From positions 2,356,001 through 2,420,000 of the forward strand of contig JAPNXP010000005.1 in the NCBI GenBank assembly GCA_028753945.1: a stretch of DNA of 64,000 nucleotides, written 5' to 3'. The notes under the pieces were generated by a model. The model saw only the letters and a program-made list of their open reading frames with translations. It did no database searches and was not told the DNA's origin. Of the stretch, positions 42,795 to 54,737 are shown in pieces. A program made the translations under genes and the position numbers. Position 1 is the first letter of the stretch; each line of letters opens with the position of its first letter. The DNA is from Hexactinellida sp. DTS-2022. Lineage: Eukaryota > Porifera > Hexactinellida.

Positions 42795-43400
42795 TATATG
42801 AAAACCTCGTTGTCAGTAAGCTTGGGGCTGTTGGATACCTCATAATATCTCAGAATGACACATGGAGGTAAGGGTTGGTTGAGTGGTGCATGTATATGCC
42901 CAAGAAATTGAACGGAGGTGGGTCCAAACGCGTCTACGATTTCCTAAAATGTGACGAGATTTGGATTTATTTACTATCCGGAAACAAAGCGGCAATCTTC
43001 TATCTGGGTGTTCCTGGTGTGGATTCACCTGTAAAAGTTCGCCGGGCTCGCAGCGTAGAGAAGAAGATGGCCGCCGCTTTTTTCCTGTAAGACTAGGCCA
43101 GTAGACATAATCCCTCTCAACGATTGTCTCCTCAAGGCTTTCGAAACGTGGAGTTCTCGTCGTCCTAAGACTGGCCCCGATGTCTACTTTTCACCACAGG
43201 AATTCATCTGCACACAGCAGCCAAAACATTGAACTTCCTAGCTAAAATTTCGCTCCAATTTAGAATGTTATCCAACCAATAGTTCTAATTTGGTTCAATA
43301 TGATTCTAGTTCCCAAACTTCATATATAGGTCCGTGGATCAGGTATGATAATCCGAAGGAGACACAACTTGCATTTGAAGATGCCCTTTGAATCCTGCAG
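42795..43400 (+). pseudogene. Mariner transposase relic
   Basis: In shifting frames: ILYENLVVSKLGAVGYL, KKLNGGGSKRVYDFLKCDEIWIY (first catalytic Asp), YYPETKRQSSIWVF, PVKVRRARSVEKKMAAAFF, then SSAH/TAAKTLNFLAK (after the second Asp position, where the residue is lost), and FEDAL. This order is diagnostic of mariner. Many stops and frameshifts; only about the C-terminal two thirds remain. No terminal repeats found. Confidence 0.8.
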
Positions 43401-44160
43401 AGGAAAAATGGCATAGTTGCTTAGTTAATTGGTATAATCGCATGAAACTTTGCAGAGATTGTTGTAGTCAATACTTTGAGAAAATTCAAAACTTTGAATA
43501 AATTAATTGATTGATTTTTGTGTACGACAAAACTTTTGGCTGAACCTCCTATCGACTAGCTACAGTTTATACTCGGGTCCTTTGAAATAGATTTGAACAA
43601 TTATATGAAAATGCTTTGGAAATAATTTGAATTTATTCAATAAAATCAGATCAAATCAAATCATTTGAGAATTAAAATATTTTCAAATCAAACAAATCGA
43701 ATAATTTCAGGATTCAAACAATTTCAAATCAAATCAAATAAATATTTGGACACTCAAAATTATATTAAAACAACAAAACAGTTGGAAACCAAGAGGCGCA
43801 ATAAATCTAATTAAACTGTTTAGTTTTTATGACGAGTTATGTAAAGTTAATAAACCTATTAGCATATATTTAATCATGGCACCAAGATTGAAATATATGC
43901 ACAAAGTGACCAAGGATTATCATTAAAAAATAATTCGCTATAAATACATTCTTGTACGCTACCACACTACGGTTTATGAGGGTCTGGTCCGGCTCATATC
44001 GAATCGCGGAGCACAAGATATCAAGCATTTCACTGAAAATGCTGCCGGGAAACCGCTTAGCTGATTCACAGTTTTTGAATTCGTACAGGCGCTTGGAAAG
44101 TTGGTAGACGAAAACATTGATGGACCGCATCAGGCTATTTGCATCTTAACCGCAGACGAA
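43401..44160. other. Spacer with an AAATCAAAT simple repeat
   Basis: 43600-43745 is a degenerate repeat of TCAAATCAAAT. A minus-strand frame at 43870-44130 is unlike any family I know. Confidence 0.4.
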
Positions 44161-44429
44161 TTGACCGATGTTTTTACTTTGGAGAAACTCTCAATCTATT
44201 GTGGTTAGAGGAGAATATCAAAAAACTAATGCAGAAACAATCACAGGAGCTTTAATTGCATGTTTGAAAAATAAGCAGACCCACTCACCCGATTTATCGG
44301 AATACGCTTTGATGGCGCGGCTGCATTGCTTAATTAGCATCCATTGCCACTATGTGCCACTTTGTTACACCTTGTATTATGTTGGCAATTGGAAGAATTG
44401 TACATGGTGCCACCGGATTCTAATTTTCA

Positions 44430-45225
44430 AACTATGAATATGTTATTGAGCTGAAAGCATCTACAAAGGTTAATTCGGATGCGTTGAATACGATTCTGTA
44501 ATCAAAATGACCACATCTCATTTAATTTGAATGCATTAGTGTATTGGTACATGGAAACACACCAACCAGAGGCACTTGGTAACCCTAGGGCTCTTTATAA
44601 GGAAAACACCATATATTTAGTTAGTGTACTTCCGCCATTTGCAAACCTTAGTAAGGCCCTTCAGGCCAAGAAACCACGCTTCTGACAATTGGTGAATTTG
44701 TACAGCCTTCAGTCAAGTGGATATAGGACTTACAAGATGCAGTTCTGAGGGTGCAACAGGCACTATAATTACTTTATCAAGTATAGCTACCTTTTCCTTA
44801 CAGTAGCGTTGCCTTTCATCTGTCATGATCGAGATAATATTGAGAGCTGTTTCACTTGATCTACTGATGTTGTGTATGCTTTTGCCTTTTTAATCTTCTA
44901 AAGTTTGCCAGCAATTAATCCATTGAATTATGCTCTCATGGAAATGACTGGAAGAATGTACATTAGAAGCGATCAATTCTAGCTATGTCTATTCAAGTGA
45001 ACAACCTGCAATAACTTTGTTGCTACGATAAGATGAAAGCATTCTGTCTAAATTTATCAATTTGAGAGAAATATTCCTTACTCTTCTTCTGAGCATTGCA
45101 TCTGTGGAGAGGAGTTTCTAATACAGACAGGATTAAGGAGCAAGCTGTCAGTAGGTAGCCTCTCTGATCTTTTGAAGATAGCAATAGAGTCACCGAATGA
45201 GCTTACGGAACAGATCTAGAAAATA
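44430..45225 (+). pseudogene. hAT transposase C-terminal relic
   Basis: Fragments in different frames read ALVYWYMETHQPEALG, LVSVLPPFANLSKALQ, then LLLSIASVER and LRSKLSVGSLSDLLKIAIES, which match the C-terminal dimerisation region of hAT transposases (S-x-A-S-x-E-R followed by the SDLL-I-I-E end). Badly decayed. No terminal repeats assigned. Confidence 0.55.
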
Positions 45226-45290
45226 TCGTTGACATTTGGAACAGTAAACCAAGACACATTATGTCTAGACGAATTTGATAGTTTAATATA

Positions 45291-45483
45291 CAGTCAGGTC
45301 TGCTTATTATGAACAAGATTTTGTCTGCTTAATATGAAGATTTTTTATTATGAACAAACCCTACGGTCCCAATTTAATAACTTACATAGGGTTTGTATTA
45401 ATTGAGTTCGCTTATTATGAAGTCTCTCTATTATGAACACAATTTTTGGTCCTTTGAATGTTCATAATAAAAGAACCTGACTG
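45291..45483. mobile_element. TA-flanked MITE with CAGTCAGGT ends
   Basis: Left CAGTCAGGTCTGCTTATTAT, right inverse AATAAAAGAACCTGACTG, TA on both sides. About 193 bp; TTATTATGAAC motifs recur inside. Confidence 0.88.
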
Positions 45484-47355
45484 TATTTGGAAGGCTATTA
45501 AATAATTAAAACTTCGTTGTGTAAGTGAATTTTCTAGGCATAGGTGACGCATGAAGTTTCAGAGGGGCAAGTTCACTCCCTTATGAAAGCCTGGTTGCTT
45601 ATATCGATGGCGGGTACAGATTTAATTGACCAGTTAGTCCAGTGCTTCTCAACCTGGGTACCATAGTGGCAGTAGGGCTCCACAGATCTCAAAATTTGTA
45701 TTAAGGTAAATGGTATGATGTCCACATAATGTCTAATATTTCCACCAGGAGGGGGGAGGGGCTGTCTCTGTTGACTTTGTTTCAATAGTATAGATTTCTA
45801 AGTAGGATAAATTTTCGAAAGAGCATCAGTAAGTGATTTATTGATTTTCAAGAACAGTGCTCCTGTGGCAAAAGATTTTCCTAAATAATATTCAAGGGTT
45901 GTCCTATAACTAATAGGACTGTTGATTTTACAAGTATCAGATTGTTCTACTGCTATAGTATTATGTGTATTTAGGTAACTAAAATGTATTGTATTACTAT
46001 AGGTATATTGAATTCTACAAGATAGAAGTGAATTATATTACTTCCCATTTTTCAGTGTTTATTAGTATGGAAAAGTGGTTGAAAGGGAAACGTAGTGATA
46101 ATTATGTGGTTCCCTTTGGAAGCAAGGGTAGTCGGTTAAAGATATTCTTCGTGAAATACGAGAAGTTTATGGGGACAATTACCCTTTCAAATTCACTGTC
46201 TACTTGTGTATTGAACGTTTTGAGGATAGTCGATGGCTTGAGAATGTGTGGCCTTGTTTCTATTTGGGTGTCAAAACTTTTAAGCAAGGGATTTGAGTCA
46301 TTTGACGCCAACTGGTTATTGTTTGTCGTCAATTATTAAAATAATGAATATTGGGCTTTTTTGACGCCTGGTATCGGAGACGAATCCTGGCTTCATTACT
46401 GTGAACCTTCGTGTAAGTGGTTTGAGTTTGATACGCTCAGTTCGGTTGTTTAACAGTGAGAAAAGCGTACTCCTGACGAATTTCTCTCTACAGGTATTGT
46501 CAAACTTCTATGAAGGTATAATCGGTGCATATCTTTTGCATATTTTTAGTACATTAAAAATTTTCATAGTGATTTTGATTCATATTGAAAGTATAGTTGT
46601 TTTATGATAACTAGTCATCAATTACGGGCACTCCTTGTACGTATTACCACTAATTAAAAATTTTCATTCTTTCTTTAAATAAAATTGAATGGTTTCAACT
46701 AATAGAGTTTAGAATTTGTCCTATAACCAATTTTGTCATACGCGATATTGAATGTATGAATTATGGCTAATTTTTTTGTATTTTTCACGGAAACAGGTAG
46801 TTTAAAGTGTATATATCATATTAATAGTTTTTGTTATGTGTTCAACAGTTATATGGAATGGTTTGACAATTCCACTTTATATACAATTGTCTCTAGGTAT
46901 ACCCTATATATTCAAATAGTATTCCCCCTCCCCCATGAATTATCGCCCCCCCCCCAAATTATTAACTAAAATTTATTACGCCTATGTCTATGGGTAATAC
47001 TAATTAAGTAAAAATCCTGGTCTACATTTAAGAAATTTCTTTTATTATTTTATATTATACAATATTTTTAGAAACATAATTTTATTTGAGCTCCTCCCAA
47101 AAGCATGCAAATCCACAACGATGGACACCTGCATTAGGTATGCTCATAAGATAGAGTTTCACTTTATTATTTATTATATATGTATGGAGTAAACTAGTGA
47201 GGACCTATTCACCCAACTTTCACTTTTATATCGGATTGAAGTTATTAATTTAACAGTCTATGATACTTAGCAAACTCAGCAAACTCTTTCTGGATTGACT
47301 CTATGACTTTGTTGAATATTGAATCAACTAAACCTATTTACATAATTTATTAAGC
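45484..47355. other. Spacer with an unassigned broken ORF
   Basis: A hAT-like single end (CAGTGCTTCTCAACCTGGG) lies at about 45641. At 46046-46339 a + frame (MEKWLKGKRSDNYVVPFG) appears to continue in the next frame (ILREIREVYGDNYPF), which suggests a broken gene, but I recognise no family. The rest is AT-rich. Confidence 0.3.
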
Positions 47356-47592
47356 TTATTTCTGGCTTTGGTATAAATGACCTTTCTGAGAATGGTACCA
47401 ATAAATAATGCTGGGTTTCATCAACTTGAGGATGTAATTCGGGTATAAGTTTCGTAGTACCCATGGCGATTCTGGCTTATCTTTACACAACGGACAAGAG
47501 AATTGTGCTTTGTAGTTAAACTCGGCCATTCTTAGATAAGCATTCCAAGCATGTGTGAGAATGTGATATTGCAACCTTAACTTCCTCCCCAT
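47356..47592 (-). pseudogene. Transposon protein fragment with C-x2-C
   Basis: HILTHAWNAYLRMAEFNY followed by FSCPLCKDKPE resembles the conserved 'HAW...F.CP.C' segment of large invertebrate transposases of unclear superfamily. No other part found nearby. Confidence 0.35.
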
Positions 47593-49090
47593 TCAATGAA
47601 ACTCGCTTGTCAGTTCACTATTATTGACATACGTTAGTAAAGTAAGAATTTTCACAACAAAATATGATTAGTGAAAATTACAAAATAATTGACAATTGTA
47701 AAAAATTGCCTTACATATCCATTTCATGTAGTCCTGGATTTGGTCACTTCCTACACTAATTGTTGTATGTAAAATTCCTACACTTCTACGTAGGACGAAA
47801 TCCATCTATTGAAATAAACCTTTGTTAGAAGGGTGTTAGTGTTGATTATAATATCAAAGGCTCTATGGCAACCCTCAACTGAATTGTTGGTCCTTGGAAA
47901 CGCCCGTTCTATTCTAAACTCACGTTCCAAATTTCAGTTGTAAGCGTCTTCCATTATGTTGTACTCCAATTCAAGTATTCTCAAAGTAGTGAAGAAAATC
48001 ACCTAAGTAATCAAGAAGCTAGACGCTCTAGAATCGATTAGTTCTTCATAGCATGATATCACAATAATCGATGGTACAAAAGCTAAAGCCCGAAATTACT
48101 TAATGATCTAACAGCATATTCTTCGTCATATTTATATCGATCCTAATTCCTAGAGCCTAAATCACTCTGACCAAAATGAAAGAACACCTTGTAGTTCAGC
48201 AATATGGAAATTTGTGTCAAGGCGTTCAATGCAGCTCTTTTGAAATCAATCAATACTATTTCCGGATAAAGTGATGGACTATGCTGTCTGAGATTTGAGA
48301 AGATTTCATTATTATGTTTTGCTATGCAAACACTAATGTAATTGTGACTGTCTCACTTAAGAAGGCATGGATTGTGTACACTGCACAACATATCCAATTG
48401 GAGCTGAATCAAAGGTTCCATCACAAAACCAATTGGGATACCGAGCAAGCATTCTGATATTTTCTATGTGCCAAGTACAATCAAATTTATCTCAGTTTTA
48501 TTGGAGATCAGAAATGGTTCGCCCCTCGTACAGATCCAAATAAATCCACTTTTGAAATTTTTCTCTGACGACGCACTATTTTAGACAAACTTTATTTCGA
48601 AGGAAGTTTTAGTTCCACATAAATTTATGTTGTAACCAGTGAATGCTCTATCACCGAAGAAGCAACCTCATCAGATGACTTGCTCATATTTTAATTTCTT
48701 CAACTGCTTTACTGCCTCGACTGCTGCATTATTCGATTCATGATTCTGGAAAACGATCTCTTTACCGAAACATATTGCTGCAATACGTAGTCATACGACT
48801 ATTACAAATACCCTCTTCTCGCAACGCCACTAAGTAACATCAACCTAGTTTTATCAATGATCAAATGTGACCATTATAAATCACTTTAATTCCACCAAAG
48901 ATTGTTGATGTCAATTCCATATTCACGCAATTATACATTTTTTGGTTATTTGATACATACTATTTATAGTAATCGTAAATATATTATAACTAGTGGATTG
49001 TTTATAAACACCATAGTTGTTTACTGCGCACAACATTTTTTTCAAAAATCAACTATTAATTTCGATTAATCGTGTCTCTTTGGTTTTTAG
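47593..49090. other. Last part of the ABHD17 intron
   Basis: AT-rich, no feature supported except the polypyrimidine-rich acceptor (TTTGGTTTTTAG) ending at 49090. Confidence 0.45.
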
Positions 49091-49307
49091 TATCGAAAAA
49101 ATTCCCAGAATTCGTTCACAAACATTAATAATTCATGGAACTGAAGATGAAGTAATAGATTTTTCTCATGGTGTTGCTCTTTATCAGAGATGCCTAAATC
49201 CCGTGGAACCATTATGGGTTGAAGGAGCAGGACATAATGACGTCGAACTCTATGGTCAATATTTAGAGCGAATAAGAAAGTTCATTAATCAGGTTTGTTT
49301 AATATGA
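49091..49307 (+). CDS. ABHD17: ABHD17-type hydrolase, C-terminal exon
   Basis: Joining to the exon at 3467-3710 gives [12 protein letters not shown], then [16 protein letters not shown] (catalytic Asp region), [20 protein letters not shown] (catalytic His) and [12 protein letters not shown], a near-exact family C-terminus. The coding then either runs four more residues (VCLI) to a stop at 49305-49307, close to the usual family end, or splices at CAG|GTTTGT (49292/49293) to a further exon. I favour the stop because family members end about five residues after this point. No lesions. Confidence 0.92.
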
Positions 49308-49940
49308 TCATTTTTAATTTACGGATATTTACTTCGGACTGACATTCTTTAGGTTGATTTAACTAATTATAAAATTCGAATCCTAGCGTCTAAAAGTTGC
49401 TACTACGGATTTGAAATATATATCAACTAATATAAAAATCTAGCAATTTAAAATGGGTCTAAATAAATGGCTAATTATGATGTATGTGTCAGGCTTATGG
49501 AGGTGGTATTCCAGCCCTGTTTAATGTGAATGAATTTATTCTATAATGATTTGGTAATCCATTGCTACCCATCATATTTATACAGCTAAATGTATCCACA
49601 TAACTATATATATTCGATAGATCTTCCTTAACTAAGAATTAGTTTTTATAATACATTAAACAACTTAATGTAATACGTATTATACTTTTACGCGTATTAT
49701 GTGTACTAAGGTTAGAAACTCTAGATAATATGGTTTCCAGAAGTGGGTCCTTCCATGTTTTCGTTGCACACAGAGCCAATTTATGTGGTTATTTACTGGT
49801 ATCCATAGAAAAATTCCTACTGTTCATTTCTATTGACACCTATTTGCATTATAATTTGCATATAAACCGAATGTCTTTATATATTTGGGGTTTTCAGATC
49901 ATCTTAATACATGAAAAAACTTAATTTGTAATATTTAAGA
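49308..49940. other. Downstream flank of the ABHD17 exon
   Basis: AT-rich, probably the 3' untranslated region and beyond if the stop at 49307 is used. Candidate AATAAA-type signals are common in this composition and cannot be singled out. Confidence 0.35.
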
Positions 49941-50209
49941 GGGCGCTGCAATTGATCGAATTTGTCATCAAATAAATATGCAACTGATCGAATGTGATTG
50001 TTTACAATTGATCATTACTAAAGGTCTGCAATTGTCAATTGATCAACTAACGCGTTTCATTAAAATGACAAAAAGGATATTCTTAGTGAAATTATCTATG
50101 TAATCTAAATGAAGTTAAATTAGCAATGGAAAAAGGTAAATTTGCATTAAAAAAAGAACTAGACACTGGTATATAATCAAAGTGAAAATTTGTATGCAGT
50201 CTCCAATAG

Positions 50210-51235
50210 TGCACGACAAATTTGGCATTGATTGCAGGCTTCACGTAGTTTTTGGGTACGTCGTTGACATGTCATTGCGTGTCTGCAGGGATAAAATAAC
50301 ATTGTTGTTTCCTTACTTCCAAACATACACAATACAAGGAACGTTGGTCTAATATAACATCGCTGTTGTCCTCAATACAATATGAGGAGGACATATGGCT
50401 AGTTTGAATTGTTATTGGTTCAATCATATGTGTCAATGCATATAAATATTGCAATGGGGTGAATTCTCCTTCTTTTAGCTTATTTTTACACTCTCTCTCC
50501 TCTGCATATCGTTGTCTCTATTTATTTTCCCCCGCGGATGTGTATTATCGATTCCACTTCTCATCCGTTCTATGTCTAAATCTGTGTCAGAAATGATGTC
50601 GTTCATTGTTTGAGTAAATAACCATGCTATGTGAGGATGGTTAACGACAATTTCAGACTTTCAGGGGTAGATTTCAGCTCCATTGTTTGTGTCTGGATTG
50701 CTTTGTATATTGATAGCTCGTTTGCAGGTGTCCTAATGATCGACTGATTTATTTTGTAGACCTTCAATAACCTGAATATATTAGTGTTATCCTGGTTAAG
50801 AGTCAAATATTGCGATTCATTACTTCGAATGTATCAATAATAGAACTTGCTGGTAGAAATAGTTTAAATTATCATTATTATAATATATCTTCGCAAGTCG
50901 TAGTTTTTGTAGCTTTCGCCATATATTATGTGCAAAATGAAAATGGCAACCATGAAGATTAATTCCTGGGAATACTGTCGTTACTGCAATTCTAGCAGCC
51001 CTTTCCCAATCAGATATTCCGTGAGTGGGTGACAATTGAGGGAAGTATTCGTAAGATTTATACAGTAGTGAGATGTAGAGTGTTTATTTTTGCTGGTTAG
51101 GAGGCAATGGATGCAGGGAATTATATATATCGTCATATTCTAGCAAATATTGTTTATTGAATAGTTACTGTATAAAAGGTTCCATTAAATTTTGATCTCA
51201 TCAATTTTTGTAAGAACTTGAGCAATTTTATCTGA
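50210..51235 (-). pseudogene. MULE transposase with RING finger, copy D
   Basis: Remnants in order: YSDKIAQVLTKIDEIKFNGTFY (first catalytic region, Asp lost), ISDWERAARIAV (second Asp), LHGCHFHFAHNIWRK (C-x2-H), and a decayed RING (CLEVRKQQCYFIP, then CRHAMTC and CNQCQICRALL after a frameshift). Several RING cysteines are gone. The most diverged copy, showing the RING is an old part of the family. Confidence 0.72.
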
Positions 51236-51259
51236 GTAGAAGAATATTCTAAAATATAT

Positions 51260-51646
51260 ACTTATAACACATCGATTAATTAATGTAAGTTATAGTCAGT
51301 ATTTGTAGATTTTGACAATTTAGTTAAATTCTGATCACTGCCGATCATTTCTTAAAAAACCTTATAGTAGATTCATCAAAATATTTATTCTGTAGAATTT
51401 TAGAGTGTATTTATTCGAAATGCAGCATAATTTATAAGTATTATGTTAGAATTTGTCCATCTCCCCCATTTATAGATGTCATTTTGTATGGAGATACTAA
51501 TTCCTTTAAAATTAAGGTCCCCCATTCCCCACTTCCCCGCTTATAGAGGATCATTTGTATGGTAAAGAACGAATATGGACCAAAGTTCCCCCGCTTATAA
51601 AGTTTCCCCATTTATAGAGACCCCACTTATAGAGGTTCACTGTATC
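51260..51646. mobile_element. Right part of a pogo-like MITE
   Basis: Closely matches 7850-8231, ending CTTATAGAGGTTCACTG and then TA. The left end was not found. It lies in the 5' part of MULE-RING copy D. Confidence 0.8.
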
Positions 51647-52049
51647 GTTTTTCGATCAATTTGAAAGCTTAAATTTTTCGATCAATTGCAGAGTATCGTG
51701 TTTCGATAAATTTCAGGTTATTTTTTCGATCAATTTCAGACGTCTCATATTTAACTACCATTACTTATCAAAGTGAACACAGAAACTAACTTTATTCAGA
51801 TTTGTTTGAGTTACATAATTTTTCTAACTTTGATGGTTTTATTTGCAACTCATAAACTTACAGTCTTATGTTAATGCTCTTAGTACATTTACTTAATTTT
51901 GATCTTCTGAGTATAGAAATATTTCATGTTGGATTTATCTCACACTGGATTTGCAACAGTAGACATTCCCGCACGCAGTGGCTTGAAATGACCATTGATA
52001 GGGAACAGGCATTTTGGTAGTCAATACAGCAAAGGTGCGATGTATAATT

Positions 52050-52745
52050 GAGTTGACTGAATTAGACCGAAAATCTAGGCAGAAAATATAATTTTCTAGG
52101 ACTGGAATAAGACCGAATGGAATAAGACCGAAAAAAATCGGTTATGGAATAAAACCGAATGGAATAAGACCGAAAAAAAATCAGTACTGGAATAAGACCG
52201 AATGGAATAAGACCGAAAAAAATCAGTACTGGAATAAGACCGAATGGAATAAGAACGAAAGAAAATCAGTACTGGAATAAGACCGAATAACATAAGAGCT
52301 ACTCTATGCTTAGAAATACGTGTGTATTGGTAGGAATAAAAGAAAAACCTCAACTTTCTAAGCGTGAACTATGGTTCATTGAGAAAACACCCGACTGTCT
52401 AAAGGTGTGTAGTGATTAATGGAGAAAACACTCCCCTTTCTAAGTGTGATGTATTGATCATGGAGAAAACACTCGCCACTCTCATTGTCTTTTATGGAGA
52501 ATGGTTAAAACGCTCGCCTTTCTAAGTGTCTAATATTGATCAGGGTGAAAACCAGCCCTTATATTTTTCGGTCTTATTCCATTCGGTCTTATTCCAGTAT
52601 TGATTTTTTTCGGTCTTATTCCATTCGGTCTTATTCCAGTACTGATTTTTTTCGGTCTTATTCCATTCGGTCTTATTCCAATACTGATTTTTTTTCGGTC
52701 TTATTCCATTCGGTCTTATTCCATTCGGTCTTATTCAGGTTTCCC
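52050..52745. mobile_element. Small element with tandem-repeat inverted ends
   Basis: Inverted arrays of TGGAATAAGACCGAA units (52095-52290) and TTCGGTCTTATTCCA units (52560-52735) flank a centre made of a second tandem repeat (GGAGAAAACACTCGCC..., 52375-52545, about 60 bp per unit). No coding; frames over the arrays are translations of the repeats. No transposase, so non-autonomous and of unknown superfamily. Confidence 0.75.
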
Positions 52746-53267
52746 GTATAATTGACATATATGTTTTCGATGGCAGCATTTTCTCTGGTATAATCAAAAT
52801 TATTTATGTAGTCTCATAAACTTAGTTATTTGCGAACTTCGTTTAGCAGACTACATAAATAATATTCATTCATCAATTTCGTCAATATCTTCTGTAACTC
52901 CAGGCTCTTACGATGTTAATGTTGTATTTCTATTACATCTAGCAACGAAATATAGTATAAATACACTCAAACAACGTCCTCGATTTATTGTTATTTCCAG
53001 CTGCGAAGACACTGTTGCATTGGCATGTTTCCCCCCTCCCCCCTCCTGAAATATTGTCTTGCCGGACAGATTATTCGAAGTATTTTTTCTGTAAAATTGT
53101 CCAGAAAATGTCCGGGAAATATAGATACATTAAGCATTAAGCAGGGAGACATGCATTCTTGGATGGTTACTCCATCCCAGTATTTCTGGGTTGCCGTGGT
53201 TATGAGAATTATCATGGAGATTCGCATACCCATGGGAATGGGAATCAGATTTTCCCCTGTGGTAATT
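52746..53267. other. Spacer
   Basis: AT-rich to 53020, then a C-rich tract and a stretch open in several frames (52991-53377). One minus-strand frame is His/Gly/Asn-rich. Not convincing as a gene. Confidence 0.3.
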
Positions 53268-53336
53268 CCCATATGGATCGCCATATGGGAGCCATCAAAT
53301 CTTGCATGACCCGGGGTCATGCAAGATTTGATGGCT
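53268..53336. repeat. Two adjacent hairpins, one a 47-bp near-perfect palindrome
   Basis: 53268-53289: CCCATATGG-ATCG-CCATATGGG. 53290-53336: 23-bp arms (AGCCATCAAATCTTGCATGA and its inverse) with a single central G. No visible mismatch in the longer palindrome. Confidence 0.88.
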
Positions 53337-54499
53337 AGTTCAGTCGCAACATTTGTACGATATTTACAATTATCCACAAAATTGGCTGCTAAAACAATTC
53401 AGAAAATTCCGTAACTGGCGTAATGGCCTTGTATCAGTTGTATTAGTATGCTTAAAGGTATCCATGGCCTACTATATACGTATACGGCTACACATTCTGC
53501 CGAATCCTATCAAAAATTAGAAATATAGCAAAATCTAAATATGTTACACTTTTTAATTGGTTATCTAGTTGTATCCATTTCCTAATTAGTAGTTTTCTTT
53601 CTTTGATTGCCTATATCTTTTTCCTTCGTTATATAAGGCCTTACTACTACTCCGAACCATGGATTACTTAATGGCCATTGATTATTAGCTGACATATCTT
53701 TATCTCAATAGTTAGTAATGACAGGCCTGAGAAATGCATTATAATTATATAGGAAGTTAGGAACATGATATCAAGGCATACATAACGCTGTTTTGAATTG
53801 TGATATTTCACCTTTTGATTACGTAATCGATATTTTTCGTGGGAATTATCGTGTTTTTATAGCATATTTTTAACATAGTTTAACGCATTTTAAATGTTAA
53901 AAATTGGAACATAAGCATATCCATAACTTGTTGAATGAAATATATCGAAATTATAAAAGGAATGTTGACACATTCCTTTGTTGCCATGGAAATGCATATT
54001 TCTTAAAATGATCCATAACTCAAAAACTATATATTTTATGTAAACTACTTCCTATTCATTGATAATACACTTTATAGGCCTAACTTCAATAATCTTTGAG
54101 ATAATGAGTGTATTACCATATAAAGAATTATGTGCTAATAATGTATTATCATATACAGAATTAAGTGACGTTATTGGCAACGTTGACATCGGCATCAAGA
54201 ATATCACGATTCAAAAGTACTTGTGTGGTAAGGTATTTACACGGTGTCATTTGTATGGTTTTAAAATGTACACAACCACACACCAACCGCTTTGCGGTTG
54301 ATGTTTGGTTTATATACTTCTAACATTGATTATACATCGTCAATAGGCCTAAATAAGCATACTATTTAACATGGGAAAATTTAACGACTACGTCATGACG
54401 CGATAATGAGTAAGCATATTGGTGATCTGGTGTAACCAACTAGTCCTCATCAATTAATGCACGTACATGTTCTATTAATTTTTCATATTTTATCTCTTA
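53337..54499. other. Spacer with one inverted dispersed repeat
   Basis: 53625-53695 is inverted relative to 15560-15650. A CAACCGCTTTGCGGTTG hairpin lies at about 54285-54301. No gene. Confidence 0.4.
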
Positions 54500-54737
54500 G
54501 AGGGCGCGAATTATGCACGATTAAGTGAATTTTCAAAATTCTCGAAATGTGAAAATGACGTCATAACTTGGCGGTGTGAGAAATTATGAGTGGAAACCTC
54601 AACTTGTTGGCGTGTGCCAAAAGTTACCCTATATCCAAAAGAGTCACATTTGGAAACCGTCCTTTTTCTTCATTAACTCGGAACATAGAAACAAAATTAT
54701 ACATACACACGCAAAGATTGTGTTTTGATAGTATAGA
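54500..54737 (-). mobile_element. Possible Helitron 5' end of another family
   Basis: Minus-strand tip TCTATACTATCAAAACACAA, then GTGTGTATG-rich sequence and a block with CGAGTTAATGAAG. The layout resembles the Helitron ends above but the sequence differs. No 3' end or gene found. Confidence 0.4.

Larger units (their letters stand above)
3711..49090 (+). other. ABHD17: ABHD17 intron of about 45.4 kb filled with transposons
   Basis: The intron is bounded by a GTGATA donor at 3711 and a TTTTTAG acceptor ending at 49090. The flanking exons join within one Ser codon and give a continuous family-typical protein. Inside are three MULE-RING copies, a Helitron, a FAR1-like MULE, a 1.16 kb foldback, a 2A/OTU DDE element, a Ginger element, mariner and hAT relics and several MITEs, on both strands. 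I infer it is one intron; an unrecognised small exon inside cannot be excluded, but the protein alignment leaves no gap for one. Confidence 0.85.
49941..51744 (-). mobile_element. MULE-RING transposon, copy D (old)
   Basis: Left tip GGGCGCTGCAATTGATCG with several AATTGATC-type units (49941-50050), and an inverted, degenerate array at about 51650-51744 (TTCGATCAATTTCAG). The transposase remnant is on the minus strand. It uses yet another repeat core (CGATCAATTGCAG) but the same G-rich, GCGCTGC tip as copies A and C. Confidence 0.65.

Noticed and set aside
52096-52751. Frames encoding repeated SVLFHSVLFRS-type peptides
   Set aside because: Translations of the TTCGGTCTTATTCC tandem arrays.
52991-53377. 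128-codon minus frame and its + strand shadow
   Set aside because: Lies over the palindrome and hairpin; no family resemblance, and overlapping frames are all open because of composition.
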